NCBI RefSeq assembly: GCF_904849725.1
Contig: NC_058519.1
Span: 539,718,316-539,782,315, forward strand
DNA: 64,000 nucleotides
Reading direction: 5' to 3'
Source of the DNA: Hordeum vulgare subsp. vulgare
Lineage: Eukaryota > Streptophyta > Magnoliopsida > Poales > Poaceae
Below, in pieces: positions 53,450 to 64,000 of the stretch. Both the position numbers and the translations under genes were made by a program. The notes beneath the pieces were generated by a model. That model was not told the origin of the DNA, did no database searches, and saw only the letters and a program-made list of their open reading frames with translations. Numbering within the stretch: position 1 is the stretch's first letter; every line of letters starts with the position of its first letter.

Positions 53450-54287
53450 TGTTAGGACATATTTATCTCTTAGTGTTTTTGGTGACAGTCCATTTGCGGG
53501 CTAGTCGTATGAATTGAACATTCCAGATAATCTATCATATGGCACAAGACAATTCGTGGCCCTCAAAGTTTAAAAAGTGAAGACGATTATTTTCCTACGT
53601 TTCGCTTTTAGTGGATTTGAGTCACACGAGAACCATACTATTAATAGGGTTCAGCGACGGAAAGGTTTATGTGGAATCAACACGTACACATGGTCATTGG
53701 CACCCTCATTACTTTTCCGCATCAATGGAGTTGGTCCTATGTTATCTGTGCATGTGTCCTAAAGGCCTCAAGCGGTAGTACTACTCTAGGAAGCGGTAGT
53801 ACCGTTGTCCAGTACCGTGTGTACCGCTACTGCTTCTAAGGACTCATTTTTTGTGTAAGGTTTGCATGGTAGTGGAACTCTAGTACCGCTTACAAGCGGT
53901 AGTATCGCCCACCTACTACCGCTTCCTTCTAGACCCAATGCATTCTCAACGGTGGTATGGTGGTAGTGGGACGCGACACTATGACGTATTAGCGGTAGTA
54001 CCGCGCTCTTGAACGGTAGTACTGATGTTGGGGGTACTATGTTTGTCCCCTAGTTCTGCCCTGCCTTTGTGGGCTCCTCAGCTAAACCCGAGCAGTAGTA
54101 CCGCTGGGGCGATCGGTAGTACCTCTCCGGCGGCATTACCGCCTCGTTGCTCCATGCTATTGCACTACTCTGCGAGCATTGCCACCCGAGAGGTAGTACC
54201 ACTCCCCGAGCGGTAGCATCGCTTGTGTGCGGGCTGAGAGTAGGATAACAATTGGAATCTTGCCCACTATAAATAGGGGGTCATCTT
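53450..54287 (+). mobile_element. Second element of the TGTTAG / GCGGTAGTACCGC family, truncated
   Basis: It begins TGTTAGGACATATTTATCTC and proceeds to about ten GCGGTAGTACCGC-like words between 53772 and 54230, many in inverted pairs. It then has CCCACTATAAATAGGGGGTC at 54262-54281, matching the inverse of 40072-40090 in H4. It is therefore a divergent relative of H4 in opposite orientation. It is cut at 54287 by the Copia LTR. No transposase is visible. Confidence 0.65.
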
Positions 54288-56097
54288 TGTTGGGGAACGT
54301 CGCATGGGAAACAAAAATTTTCCTACGCGCACACAAGATCTATCCATGGTGATGACCATCTACGAGAGGAGAGAATACCTATACATACACTTGTATACCG
54401 CTAAACGGAAGCGTATATAATGTGGTTGATGTATTCGTACGTCTTTGCGATCCAATCACGATACGTCATACGATCTCATCACGATTCGTCTCGTGATCCC
54501 ATCACCATCCATCCCGATCTAGTGCCGAATGGATGGCACCTCCGCGTTGAGGACATGCGCAACCCGATGAAGATCTCTGCCTTCTTGATCCAGCAAGAAG
54601 GGCGGAGAGGTAGATGAGTTCTCCAGCACGACGGCATGGTGGTGGTAGTGGTGAACTAATCTAGCAGGGCTTCGCCAAGCTCTACTGAACTAGTCTAGAG
54701 GAGAAAACGACCTAGAGAGAGACACAGGGCAGCACGTGGCTTATTAGGGTTGGGGCTTCCCTCATATCCTCTAGTATATATGGGAGGGAGGGAGGGGAGG
54801 AGGCAGACTCAAACCCTCAAGGGTTCGACCGAAGTGGGAGGAGGTGGAAGAGTCCACCTCCAATCCTACTCCTAGTAGGATTCCACTTGATCTCCCTTCC
54901 CTGCTTGGGTTTCTTCCTTCCCACATCCTAGTCACATTGGGCTTTAGTGGGGGGTTCGGATAGACCACTAGGGGCTAGTCCATGTCCTACCATAGCCCAT
55001 GAGACCCTTTGGGGTGGGTAGGCCCACATGGTGTACCCCCCGAACCCATTCGTCACACCTCGTACACTGCCGGAAATGCCCGTAACTTTTCCGGAGTTCA
55101 AAAACAACTTTCCAATATATCAATCTTTACCTCTGAACCATTCCAGAGCTCCTCGCGACATTCGTGATCTCATCCGGGACTCCGAACAACCTTCGGTCAC
55201 CAACATACATAACTCAACTATACCGAAACGTCACTGAACCTTAAGTGTGCACACCCTACGGGTTCGAGAACTATGTAGACATGACCTGAGACACTCTCCG
55301 GTCAATAACCAATAGCGGGACCTGGATGCCCATATTGGCTCCTACATATTCTACGAAGATCTTTATTGGTCGAACCTCTATGTCAAGTATTCAGTTAATC
55401 CCATATGACCTTTGTCCTTCGGTATGTTACTTGCCCGAGATTCGATTGTCGATATCTCTATACCTAGTTCAATATTGTGACCGACAAGTCTCTTTACTCA
55501 TTCCATAATACAAGATCTCATAACTAACTCATTAGTCACACTGCTTGCCAGGCTTGTTGTGATGTTGTATTACCAAGTGGGCCCCGAGATAGCTCTCCGT
55601 CACACGGAGTGACAAATCCCTGTCTTGATCCATGCCAACCCAACACACACCTTCAGAGATACCTGTAGAGCACCTTTATAGTCACTCAGTTACATTACGA
55701 TGTTTGATACACACAAGGTATTCCTTTGGTGTCCAGAGGTTGCATGATCTCATGGTCATAGGAACACATACATTAACATGCAGAAAACAGTAGCAATAAA
55801 CTAACACGATCATATGCTACGTTCATAGTTTGGGTCTTGTCCATCACATCATTCTCCTAATGATGTGATCCCGTTATCAAATGACATCTCATGTCTATGG
55901 CCAGGAAACCTTGACCATCTTCGATCAACGAGCTAGTCCTTCAGAGGCTTACTAGAGACAGTGTGTTGTCTATGTATCCACGCATGTATTTGAGTTTCCA
56001 ATCAATACAGTTCTAGCATGGATAATAAACGATTATCATGAACAAGGAAATATAATAATACCCAACTTATTATTGCCTCCAGGGCATATTTCCAACA
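54288..56097 (-). repeat. Copia 3' LTR
   Basis: On the plus strand it starts TGTTGGGGAACGTCGCATGG and ends GGCATATTTCCAACA; it is 1810 bp. In reverse it shares GGGATTTGTCACTCCGTG and the GAGACTTG segments with H6. TATA CATATATACTAGAGG (minus) lies near 54768-54782. Confidence 0.92.
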
Positions 56098-57398
56098 GTC
56101 TCCCACTTGCACCAGAGTCAGTAATCTAGTTCACATCACTATGTGATTGTAATGAATCTAACACCCATACAGTTTGGGGTTTGATCATGTCTTTCTTGTG
56201 AGAGAGGTTTTTAGTCAATGGGTATGAACCTTTCAGATCCGTGTGTGATTTACAAATATCTATGTCATCCTATAGATGCTGCTACCATGCGCCATTTGGA
56301 ACTATTCCAAATGACTGCTCCACTATACGAATCTGGTTTACTACTTAGAGTTATCGGGATTAGTGTCAAAGCTTGCATAGACGTAACCCTTTATGGCGAA
56401 CTCTCTTATCACCTCCATAATCGAGAAAAAAAAATCCTTAGTACACTAGTTACTAAGGATAACTTTGACCATTCTTCAGTGATTCAATCCTGGATCACTC
56501 TTTGTACCCTTTAGCAAACTCATGGCAAGGCACACATTAGGTTCGGTACACAGGATGGCATACTATAGAGCCTATGATTAAAGCACAGGAGACGACCTTC
56601 GGCCTTTCTATTTCTTCTACCGTGGTCGGGTTTTGAGACTTACTCAAATTCACACCTTACAATACAGCCAAGAACTCCTTCTTTGACCGATTTATTTTGA
56701 ACTCTTTCAAAAATTTGTCAAGGTATGTATTCATTGAAAGTTATATCAAGCGTCTTGATCTTGATACTCAATGTTCAAGTAGCTCAATCCAGGTTTTCCT
56801 TTGAAAAACACCTTTCAAACAACCCTATATGCTTTCCAGATATTCTACATCACTTTTGATCAATAATATGTCAACTACATGTACTTATCAGAAACTCTAT
56901 AGTGCTCCCACTCACTTTCTTGGAAATACAAGTTTCTCATAAACTGTGTATAACCCCAAAAGGCTTTGATAATCTCATCAAAGCGTATATTCCAACTCCG
57001 AGATGCTTGTTCTAGTCCATAGAAGGATCGCTGGAGCTTGCATACTTGTTAGCATCCTTGGATCGACAAAACCTTCTGGTTGCATCACATACAACCTTTC
57101 CTTAAGGAAACCGTCGAGGAAATAATGTTTTGACATCCTATCTGCAAGATTTCATAATAAATAATGCAGCAGCTGCTAACATAATTCCAACAGACTTTAG
57201 CATCGCTACGGGTGAGAAAGTCTCATCGTAGTCAACTCCTTGAACTTGTCGGATACATCTTTGCGACAAGTCGAGCTTTATTAATGATGACATTTACCAT
57301 CATCGTCCGTCTTCCTTTTAAAGATCCACTTCTTCTTAATAGCCTTACGAACATCAAGTAGTTCTTCCAAAGTCTACACTTTGTTTTCATACATGGAT
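56098..57398 (-). pseudogene. Copia RT/RNase H remains
   Basis: Read on the minus strand from 57398, MYENKVWTLEELLDVRKAI, KKKWIFKRKTDDDGK and KARLVAK are clear Copia RT blocks. CKLQRSFYGLEQASRSWNI follows after stops and frameshifts. These correspond to the BARE1/WIS RT region. Many stops separate the blocks and the YVDD box is not readable. Between 56110 and 56900 the RNase H region is unrecognisable in detail. Confidence 0.8.
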
Positions 57399-60026
57399 CT
57401 GATGTGGAATGCTACCTAACATATTTATCCATGTAATATTCTCTACTGTGGCATGAATATTCAGATCCATAAGACTCAAAACAAAAGTCTATATTGACAT
57501 AAAAATAATAATACTTCAAGCATACTTAATAAGGTAATTGCTTCCTTTCGAAATAGCATGGTCTTAGAAAGCTGTCCTGACAAAATCATAAGGTCTGGCT
57601 ATGCTCCATGTTCACCACAGAAAGTATTTAAATCATGCACAACCCCGATGAAAATCAAACAATTGTTTCACAATTTTTATGTTCTGAAACCTTTTCAACT
57701 CTCACGCAATACATGAGCGTGAGCGATGCATATAGCACTATATGTGAAATAGAATGTGGTGGAGGTTGCAAAAGAAAGAGGAGAAGATAGTCTCACATCA
57801 ACTAGGCATATCAACGGTCTATGGAGATGCCCATCAATATATATCAATGTGAGTGAGTAGGGATTGTCATGCAACAAATGCACTAGAGCTATAAGTGTAT
57901 GGAAGCTCAAAAACAAAAGTAAGTGGTCGTGCAAAAGATGTAATTCCACTAGTTATATGAAAGTGACAAAGTAGGAGACTCTTTATGAAGAACATGGTGC
58001 TACTTTGAAGCACAAGTGTGGAAAAAGATAGTAGCGGTCTCCCTTCTCTCTTTCTCTCATTTTTTTATCATTTTTTTCTCTTTTCTTTCTTTTTTTGGTG
58101 GGCTTATTTGGCCTCTTTTATTTTTTATGGGCTTCGCTAGCCTCTTTTATTTTTTATGAAGTTCAGATACTCATCCCAACCTGTAAGGGAATCATAGCTT
58201 CCATCATCCTTTTCTCACATGGGATAATGCTCTAATAATGCAAATCATCACACTTTTATTTACTTACAACTCAAAGATTACAACTCGATATCTAGAACAA
58301 AATATTACTCTATAAGCAATATGGAAGTAATGGTGCATGTCATAAAAAATGGGACGGTGGTTTTGCATGGCAATATATCTCAGAATGGCTATGAAAATGC
58401 CATAATAGGTAGGTATGGTGGCTTTTTTGAGGAAAATGTATGGTCGCTGTTTTGAGGAAGGTGGGTTTAATGTACCGGCAAAAGTTGTGTGGTAGTAGAG
58501 AGGCTAGAAAAGATGGAAGGGTGAGAGTGTGTATAATCCATGAACTCAACATTAGTCATAAAGAGCTCACATACTTGTTGCAAAAGCCTATTAGTTATCA
58601 AAGTAAAGTATTAGACGCATGCTACAAGGGGAAGGGTTGGTAGGAGTTAACCATCGCTCGATCCCGACCTCCACACAAAGGTTGACAATCATTAAACAAG
58701 TCATGCTCCAACTTCATCACATGACGGTTCACCATACGTGCATGCTACGAGAATCACAAGCTTCAACACAAGTATTTTTTCTAATTCACAATTACTACTA
58801 GCATGACTCTCATATTACCATCTTCACATCTCAAAACGATATGCAAGGAATCAAACTTCTCATCATATTGAATGCACTTAATATGAAAGTTTTTATTATA
58901 TCCCTCTTGTATGCCTATTATATTAGGACTAAATTCATAACCTAAACCAATTACCATGCTGTTCAAGGAACTCTCAAAATAATATAAGTGAGGTACGAGA
59001 GTTTAATAATTCCACAACACCGCTGTGCTCTAAAAGATATAAGTGAAGTACTAGAGCAACATTGCCTAGCTCAAAAGATATATGTGAAGCATAAAGAGTA
59101 TTCTAATAAATTCACGATTCAGTGTGTGTGTCTCTCTCTCAAAAGATGTGTGCAGCAAGGATGATTGTGGAAAACTAATAAGTAAAGACTCATATCATAC
59201 AAGACGTTCCAAGCAAAACACATATCACGTGGTGAATAAAAATATAGCCTCAAGTAAATTTACCAATGGATTGAAGACGAAAGAGGGGATGCCTTTCGGG
59301 GCATCCCCAAGCTTAGCACTTTGGTATCCTTGAATATTACTCGGGGTGCCTTGGGAATCCCAAAGCTTAGGCTTTTGCCACTCTTTATTCCATAATCCAT
59401 CAAATCTTTACCCAAAACTTGAAAACTTCACAAGACAAAACTCATCAGAAAACTCATGAGATCCGTTAGTATAACAAAAATAAATCACCACTTTAGGTAC
59501 TGTTGTGAACTCATTATTTATTTATATTGATGTAGCATTTACTGTATTCTAACTTCTCCATGGTTCATACCCCCCAATACAACCCATAGATTCATCAAAT
59601 TAAGCAAACACTACAAAGAAAACAGAATCTGTCAAAAACAAAACAATCTGTAGCAATCTGTTTACTTCAAATAATTATGTAACTCCAAAAATTCTAAAAA
59701 ATTAGGACAATCTGGGAAATTTGTAAACCAATAATCTGTAAAATCTTAAGATCAAAATCAAGTTCTAGTGAATTTATAAAATTTCTGGACCGAGAGCAAA
59801 AGTTTCTATTTTCCAGCAAAATCAACTTGCAAACACCATAGACTATCCCAAAGGTTTTACTTGGCTCAAACACTAATTGAAACAAGAAAACACAATTATT
59901 ACAGAGGTAATAATATGTGCAGCACACAAAAATAGAAAGAAAAATAAAATCAAAACATATAAAATTGGGTTGCCTGCCAACAAGCGCTATTGTTTAACGC
60001 CCCTAGCTAGGCATAATGCAATAGAT
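57399..60026 (-). other. H8 non-coding 3' interior
   Basis: It contains the GGGGATGCC/GGCATCCCC hairpin at 59286-59309, GGGTTGCCTGCCAACAAGCG at 59967-59988, and AAAAGATATAAGTGAAG words at about 59032-59090. No ORF is supported. The sequence aligns with H3 19070-21680 in the same orientation. Confidence 0.75.
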
Positions 60027-61163
60027 CTAGGTATTATCACCTTTGGTATGCAATCCATAGGTGGCTCTCATAATAGATTCATAAGGTAATCCTATTTTCT
60101 TTCTACAAAGGTGCTCCATGACTTTCCTTAATGGAATTTGGAATCTAATATTACCTTCTTTCATGTCAATAAGTGCACCAATCGTTCTACGGAAGGGTAT
60201 ACCAAGAATAATAGGACATGTAGGATTGCTTTCTATATCAAGAACAATGAAATCTACGGGCACATAATTCCTATTAGCAACAATCAGAACATCATTAATC
60301 CTTCCCACAGGTTTCTTAATCGTAGAATCATAGATGCAAATTTAGAGAACAACCATTAAATTCACGGAATCCTGATACATCACATAAAGTTTTTGGAATT
60401 GTGGAAACGCTAGCACCGAAATCACACAAAGCATAGCACTCATAATCTTTAATTTTAATCTTAATGGTAGGTTTCCACTCATCATGAAGTTTTCTAGGTA
60501 TAGAGACTTCCAACTCAAGTTTCTCTTCAAAATATTTCATCATGGCATCCACAATATGTTTAGTAAAGGCTTTATTTTGACTATAAGCATGTGGAGAATT
60601 TAACATAGATTGCAACAAGGAAACACAATCAATTAAAGAGGAACTATCATAATTAAAATCCTTGAAATCCTAAAGAGTGGGTTCATTGCTATTTAAAGTT
60701 TTGACCTCTTCCATCCCACTTTTATCAATCTTATCACTAAGATCTACGAATTCTGAATCATTGGGACGCCTTTTAGCTAAAGTTGACTCATCTCCAGTCC
60801 CATCTTTTTCAAGATTTATGCTAGAAAACAAAGATTCAATAGGCGTCACACCAATCACTTTTAGATCTTCATCGGTGCTTAAAGATTCTGGCTTCGCGAC
60901 CATTTTATTAACTAAAGTGGCTTGTTTGTTAGAAAACTGTCCTAATAAATTTTCGAGATGAGCGAACTGAGATTTCAAACCATAAAATTCCTTGGCAATA
61001 GCATCAAGCTCTTTATGCATGAAATCAAGCATAGATTTTTGTTCTTTAAGCTCGTTCTAAAGAAATTATTGTGGTCAAATTGAAGTGACGTAAACCCCTT
61101 AGCATTATTTTCAATATCTTCTAACTTCTCAAGATGCGGATAAAAACTTTGGGGTTGAGCCAT
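60027..61163 (-). pseudogene. H8 gag/retropepsin-like ORF, broken
   Basis: The ATG at 61161-61163 opens MAQPQSFYPHLEKLEDIEN, homologous to the start of the H3 protein. The frame is split into at least four pieces (61163-60975, 61032-60670, 60618-60328 and 60308-60027) by frameshifts and a stop. The pieces carry FAHLENLLGQFSNKQATLVN, PRKLHDEWKPTIKIKIK, ALCDFGASVSTIPKTLCDV and VPVDFIVLDIESNPTCPII. The protease active-site Asp, Glu in H3, is still Asp here. It is non-functional as it stands. Confidence 0.85.
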
Positions 61164-61377
61164 GGAAGCGAGCAAATGAAAAGGACGAACGGAAAAAGGG
61201 CGAATAAAAGAGGCAAATCTTTTTTGCTATTTTGTGAAAATCATTTTAGAAGTGGGGGAGAGGAAAACGAGAGGCAAATAGCAAAAAAGTAAATGCAAGG
61301 CATGAGTTTGTGATGGGTACTTAGTAAGCGTGATCTTGCTATGTATCCTCCCCAGCAATGGCGCCAGAAATCCTTCT

Positions 61378-64000
61378 TGCTACCTCTTGAGCTTGCGTTG
61401 GTTTTCCCTTGAAGAGGAAAGCATGATGCAGCAAAGTAGATAAGTATTTCCCTGAGTTTGTTGAGAATCAAGGTATCAATCCAGTAGGAGGGACTATCAA
61501 GGCTCCAATTGTAGTACCTACACAAATAATCAAACACTTGCACCCAACGCTATAAAGGGGTTGTCAATCCCTTCAGTGTTATTTGCAAGGATGAGATCTG
61601 ATAGAGATGGGTATAAATAGTGATAGATCTGAAAGTAAAACATAAGTAAATAAATTGCATCAAGGTATTTTGGGTATTTTTGGTTTATAGATCTGAAAAT
61701 ATATTATCAAAAATAGACCGGGGGGCCATAGGTTTCACTAGAGGCTTCTCTCATGTAGTAAAATAATACGGTGGGTGAACAAATATATTATCCAACGCAA
61801 TGATTATGCATATAGGAATCACGTCTGTATCAAGTAGACCGAAACGATTCTGCATCTACTACTATTACTCCACACATCGACCGACTCCTGCCTGCATCTG
61901 GAGTATTAAGTTCATGAAGAAAAGAGTAACGCATTAAGTAAGATGACATGATGTAGAAGGATAAACCCACAATATGATGAAAACCCCATATTTTTATCCT
62001 TGATGGCAACAATACAATACGTGCCTCGCTACCCCTACCATGTCACTGGGTAAGGACACCGCAAGATTGAACCCGAAACTAAGCACTTCTCCCCTTGCAA
62101 GAATTATCAATCTAGTTGGCCAAACCAAATAAATAATTCGAAGAGACTTGCAAAGATATGAAATCATGCATAAATAATTCATAAGAGACTCAAATAATAT
62201 TCATGGATAATTGATACGTCTCCATCGTATCTACTTTTCCAAACTCTTTTGCCCTTGTTTTGGACTCTAATTTGCATGATTTGAAAGGAACTAACCTGGA
62301 CTAACGTTGTTTTCAGCAGAATTTCCATCGTGTAGTTTTTGCGCAGAAATAAAAGTTATCGGAATGACCTGAAAATTTACGGAGAAGTTTTGTGGAATAT
62401 AAAAAATACTGGCGCAAGAATTAACGGAGGAAGTGGAGCTATGAGCCCACAAGCCCACCAGGCGCGGGCCCCCCTCCCCTGGCCGCGCCTGGCAGGCTTG
62501 TGGGGCCCACGTTGCTCCACCGCCTCCAATCTCAGCTCTATTTAGCCTCTTTCGTCCGAAAAAAATCAGAGGGAAGAGTTCATCGCATTTTACGATACGG
62601 AGGCGCCGCCACCTCCTGCTCTTCCTCTGGAGGGTAGATCTGGAGTCCGTTCTGCGTCCGGAGAGGGGAGACCGCCGCCATCGTCATCATCAACCTTCCT
62701 TCATCGCCAATTCCATGATGCTCTTCGCCGTTCGTGAGTAATCTCATCGTAGGCTTGCTGGATGGTGATGGGTTGGATGAGATCTATCATGTAATCAAGT
62801 TAGTTTTGACGGGGATTGATCCCTAGTATCCACTATGTTCTGAGATTGATGTCGCTACTACTTTGCCATGCTTAATGCTTGTCACTAGGGCCCGAGTGCC
62901 ATGATTTCAGATCTGAACCTATTATGTTGTCGCCAACATATGTGTGTTCTTGATCCTATCTTGCAAGTTGTAGTCACCTACTATGTGTTATGACCCGGCA
63001 ACCCCGGAGTGACAATAGCCGGAACCACTCCCGGAGATGACCATAGTATGAGGAGTTCATGTATTCACCAAGTCTTAATGCGTTGGTCCGTTTCTTTATT
63101 AAAAGGAGAACCTTAATATCCCGTAGTTTCCATTAGGACCCCGCTGCCACGGGAGGGATGGACAATAGATGTCATGCAAGTTCTTTCCCTAAGCACGTAT
63201 GACTACATACGGAATACATGCCTACATTACATTGATGAACTGGAGCTAGTTACATATCTCTCCGTGTTAGAACTGTTGCATGATGAATAACATCTGACAT
63301 AATCATGCATCACCGATCCAATGTCTACGAGTCTTTTACTACTGGTCCATGCTACGTTACTTTGCTGCTACTGCTGTCACTGCTGCTACTGTTACTCTGC
63401 TGCTACTGTTGTCACTTTGCTGCTACTGGTTAATGTTGCTACTGTTGCTATCACACTACCTTGCTACTGATACTTTGCTGCAGATACTAAATCTTTCAGG
63501 TGTGGTTGAATTGACAACTCAACTGCTAATACTTGAGAATATTCTTTGGCTTCACCTTGAGTTGAATCAATAAATTTGGGTTGAATACTCTACCCTCGAA
63601 AACTATTGCGATCCCCTATACTTGTGGGTTATCAATAATCTGAACATAAAATCACAATTCATCGGATCTCGACAAACACACCGCAAAAGATTATTACATC
63701 GGATAGATCTTCATGAAGATCATGAAGAACATGGTATTGAAGATCAAACAGAGAGAAGAAGCCATCTAGCTACTAGCTTTGGACCCATAGCTCTGTGGTG
63801 AACTACTCATACATCATTGGAGGGGCAATGGAGTTGATGTAGATGCCCTCCGTGATCAATTCCCTCTCCGACAGATTACCGAAAAAGGCTCCCAAATTGG
63901 ATCTCTCGGGAACAGAGGCTCCCGACAGCGCAAAAGTATTTTCGTGGATCTTTTCGGCGATACGAAAATATTTGGGAATTTATAGGCTAAGAATTAGGGT
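61378..64000 (-). repeat. H8 5' LTR, interrupted by a solo LTR and cut by the window end
   Basis: LTR sequence lies at 61378-62211 and 63640-64000. It resembles the H3 LTR in the same orientation, including the GGGAATTTATAGGC TATA region at about 63975-63988. The LTR start (in element direction) lies beyond 64000. Confidence 0.85.
62212..63634 (+). mobile_element. Solo LTR inserted in the H8 LTR
   Basis: It starts TGATACGTCTCCATCGTATC and ends ATACTTGTGGGTTATCA. The exact TSD ATAAT lies at 62207-62211 and 63635-63639. It is 1423 bp, with 5-bp terminal inverted repeats TGATA/TATCA. No internal region is present. The CTGCTACTG-type run at 63365-63430 is an internal microsatellite-like stretch and explains the Leu/Ala-rich frame there. 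It is a different subfamily from H1, H3, H7 and H8. Confidence 0.93.

Larger units (their letters stand above)
54288..57398 (-). mobile_element. Truncated BARE1/WIS/Angela-type Copia element, reverse orientation
   Basis: The 3' LTR (54288-56097) is followed by the polypurine tract CAAGTGGGAGAC (minus strand, 56098-56109) and then about 1.3 kb of decayed pol. The element stops inside RT at about 57399, where H8 sequence begins. The 5' LTR, gag, protease, integrase and most of RT are missing. No TSD can be tested. Confidence 0.9.
57399..64000 (-). mobile_element. H8: non-autonomous Gypsy-type element, reverse orientation, without left LTR
   Basis: The 5' LTR starts at 61378 (plus strand TGCTACCTCTTGAGCTTGCG) and runs off the window. 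The minus-strand primer-binding sequence CTGGCGCCATTGCTGGGGAG lies at about 61351-61370. The interior is homologous to H3 and H7 but begins abruptly at about 57399, roughly 60 bp short of where the 3' LTR should begin, next to Copia RT. The 3' LTR is therefore deleted. A solo LTR sits inside the 5' LTR. The single ORF is broken. Confidence 0.88.

Noticed and set aside
63349..63573. Leu/Ala/Thr-rich small ORF near the right end
   Set aside because: It is produced by the CTGCTACTG microsatellite-like run inside the solo LTR.

Overview
The window looks like a chromosome arm from a large-genome Triticeae grass (wheat, barley, Aegilops or rye). I infer this from recognised repeat families: BARE1/WIS/Angela-type Copia LTRs, TGATACG-type Gypsy LTRs (recalled as the Sabrina/WHAM group, not checked), a grass Tat-lineage Gypsy element, Stowaway MITEs and a GCGGTAGTACCGC-rich repeat family. 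There is no bacterial-style gene organisation. Almost everything is transposable element. The only convincing host gene is an intronless, minus-strand gene at 6988-7890 for a secreted, probably GPI-anchored, very histidine-rich arabinogalactan-like protein of 300 residues.

Layout. 1-768: end of a Gypsy-type LTR cut by the window edge. 769-4893: a decayed minus-strand Gypsy polyprotein (PR, RT, RNase H, INT) broken by a fold-back MITE at 3721-4089. 4894-5825: LTR-like debris and a second, displaced RT fragment. 5826-9900: the gene island, with the His-rich gene, its TATA box, two Stowaway MITEs, a tRNA-derived SINE-like unit and a T-rich degenerate repeat. 9900-11869: GC-rich, LINE-like non-coding sequence, which is the host of the nest that follows.

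The main nest covers 11870-46458. Element H1 (TGATACG LTRs, 11870-46458) contains H2 (16573-43929, TSD ACAAA, apparently a solo LTR of about 3 kb once insertions are removed). H2 contains H3 (17392-24661, minus strand, TSD AGCTC) and H4 (about 26282-43271, unclassified GCGGTAGTACCGC family). H4 in turn contains H5 (26314-39087, a Tat-lineage Gypsy element on the minus strand, TSD ATAGG) and H6 (41066-42908, Copia solo LTR, TSD CTAAC). H5 carries gag-PR-RT-RNaseH-aRNH-INT with several nonsense and frameshift lesions, two tandem repeat arrays in its 3' region, and an antisense, six-exon gene of the grass 'putative gypsy type transposon' (Transposase_28-like) kind.

Right part. H7 (46571-53136, TSD ACCAA) is a complete non-autonomous element with unequal LTRs. 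53450-54287 is a second copy of the H4 family. 54288-57398 is a truncated reverse Copia element. 57399-64000 is H8, a reverse element related to H3 and H7, lacking its left LTR and broken by a solo LTR at 62212-63634 (TSD ATAAT).

H1, H3, H7 and H8 are non-autonomous: each has at most one gag/protease-like ORF (broken in three of the four). They share a short hairpin motif after the ORF and a second GGGGATGCC hairpin in the 3' region. They presumably depend on an autonomous relative that is not in the window. Family names given from memory are marked as such; boundaries with target-site duplications were read directly.
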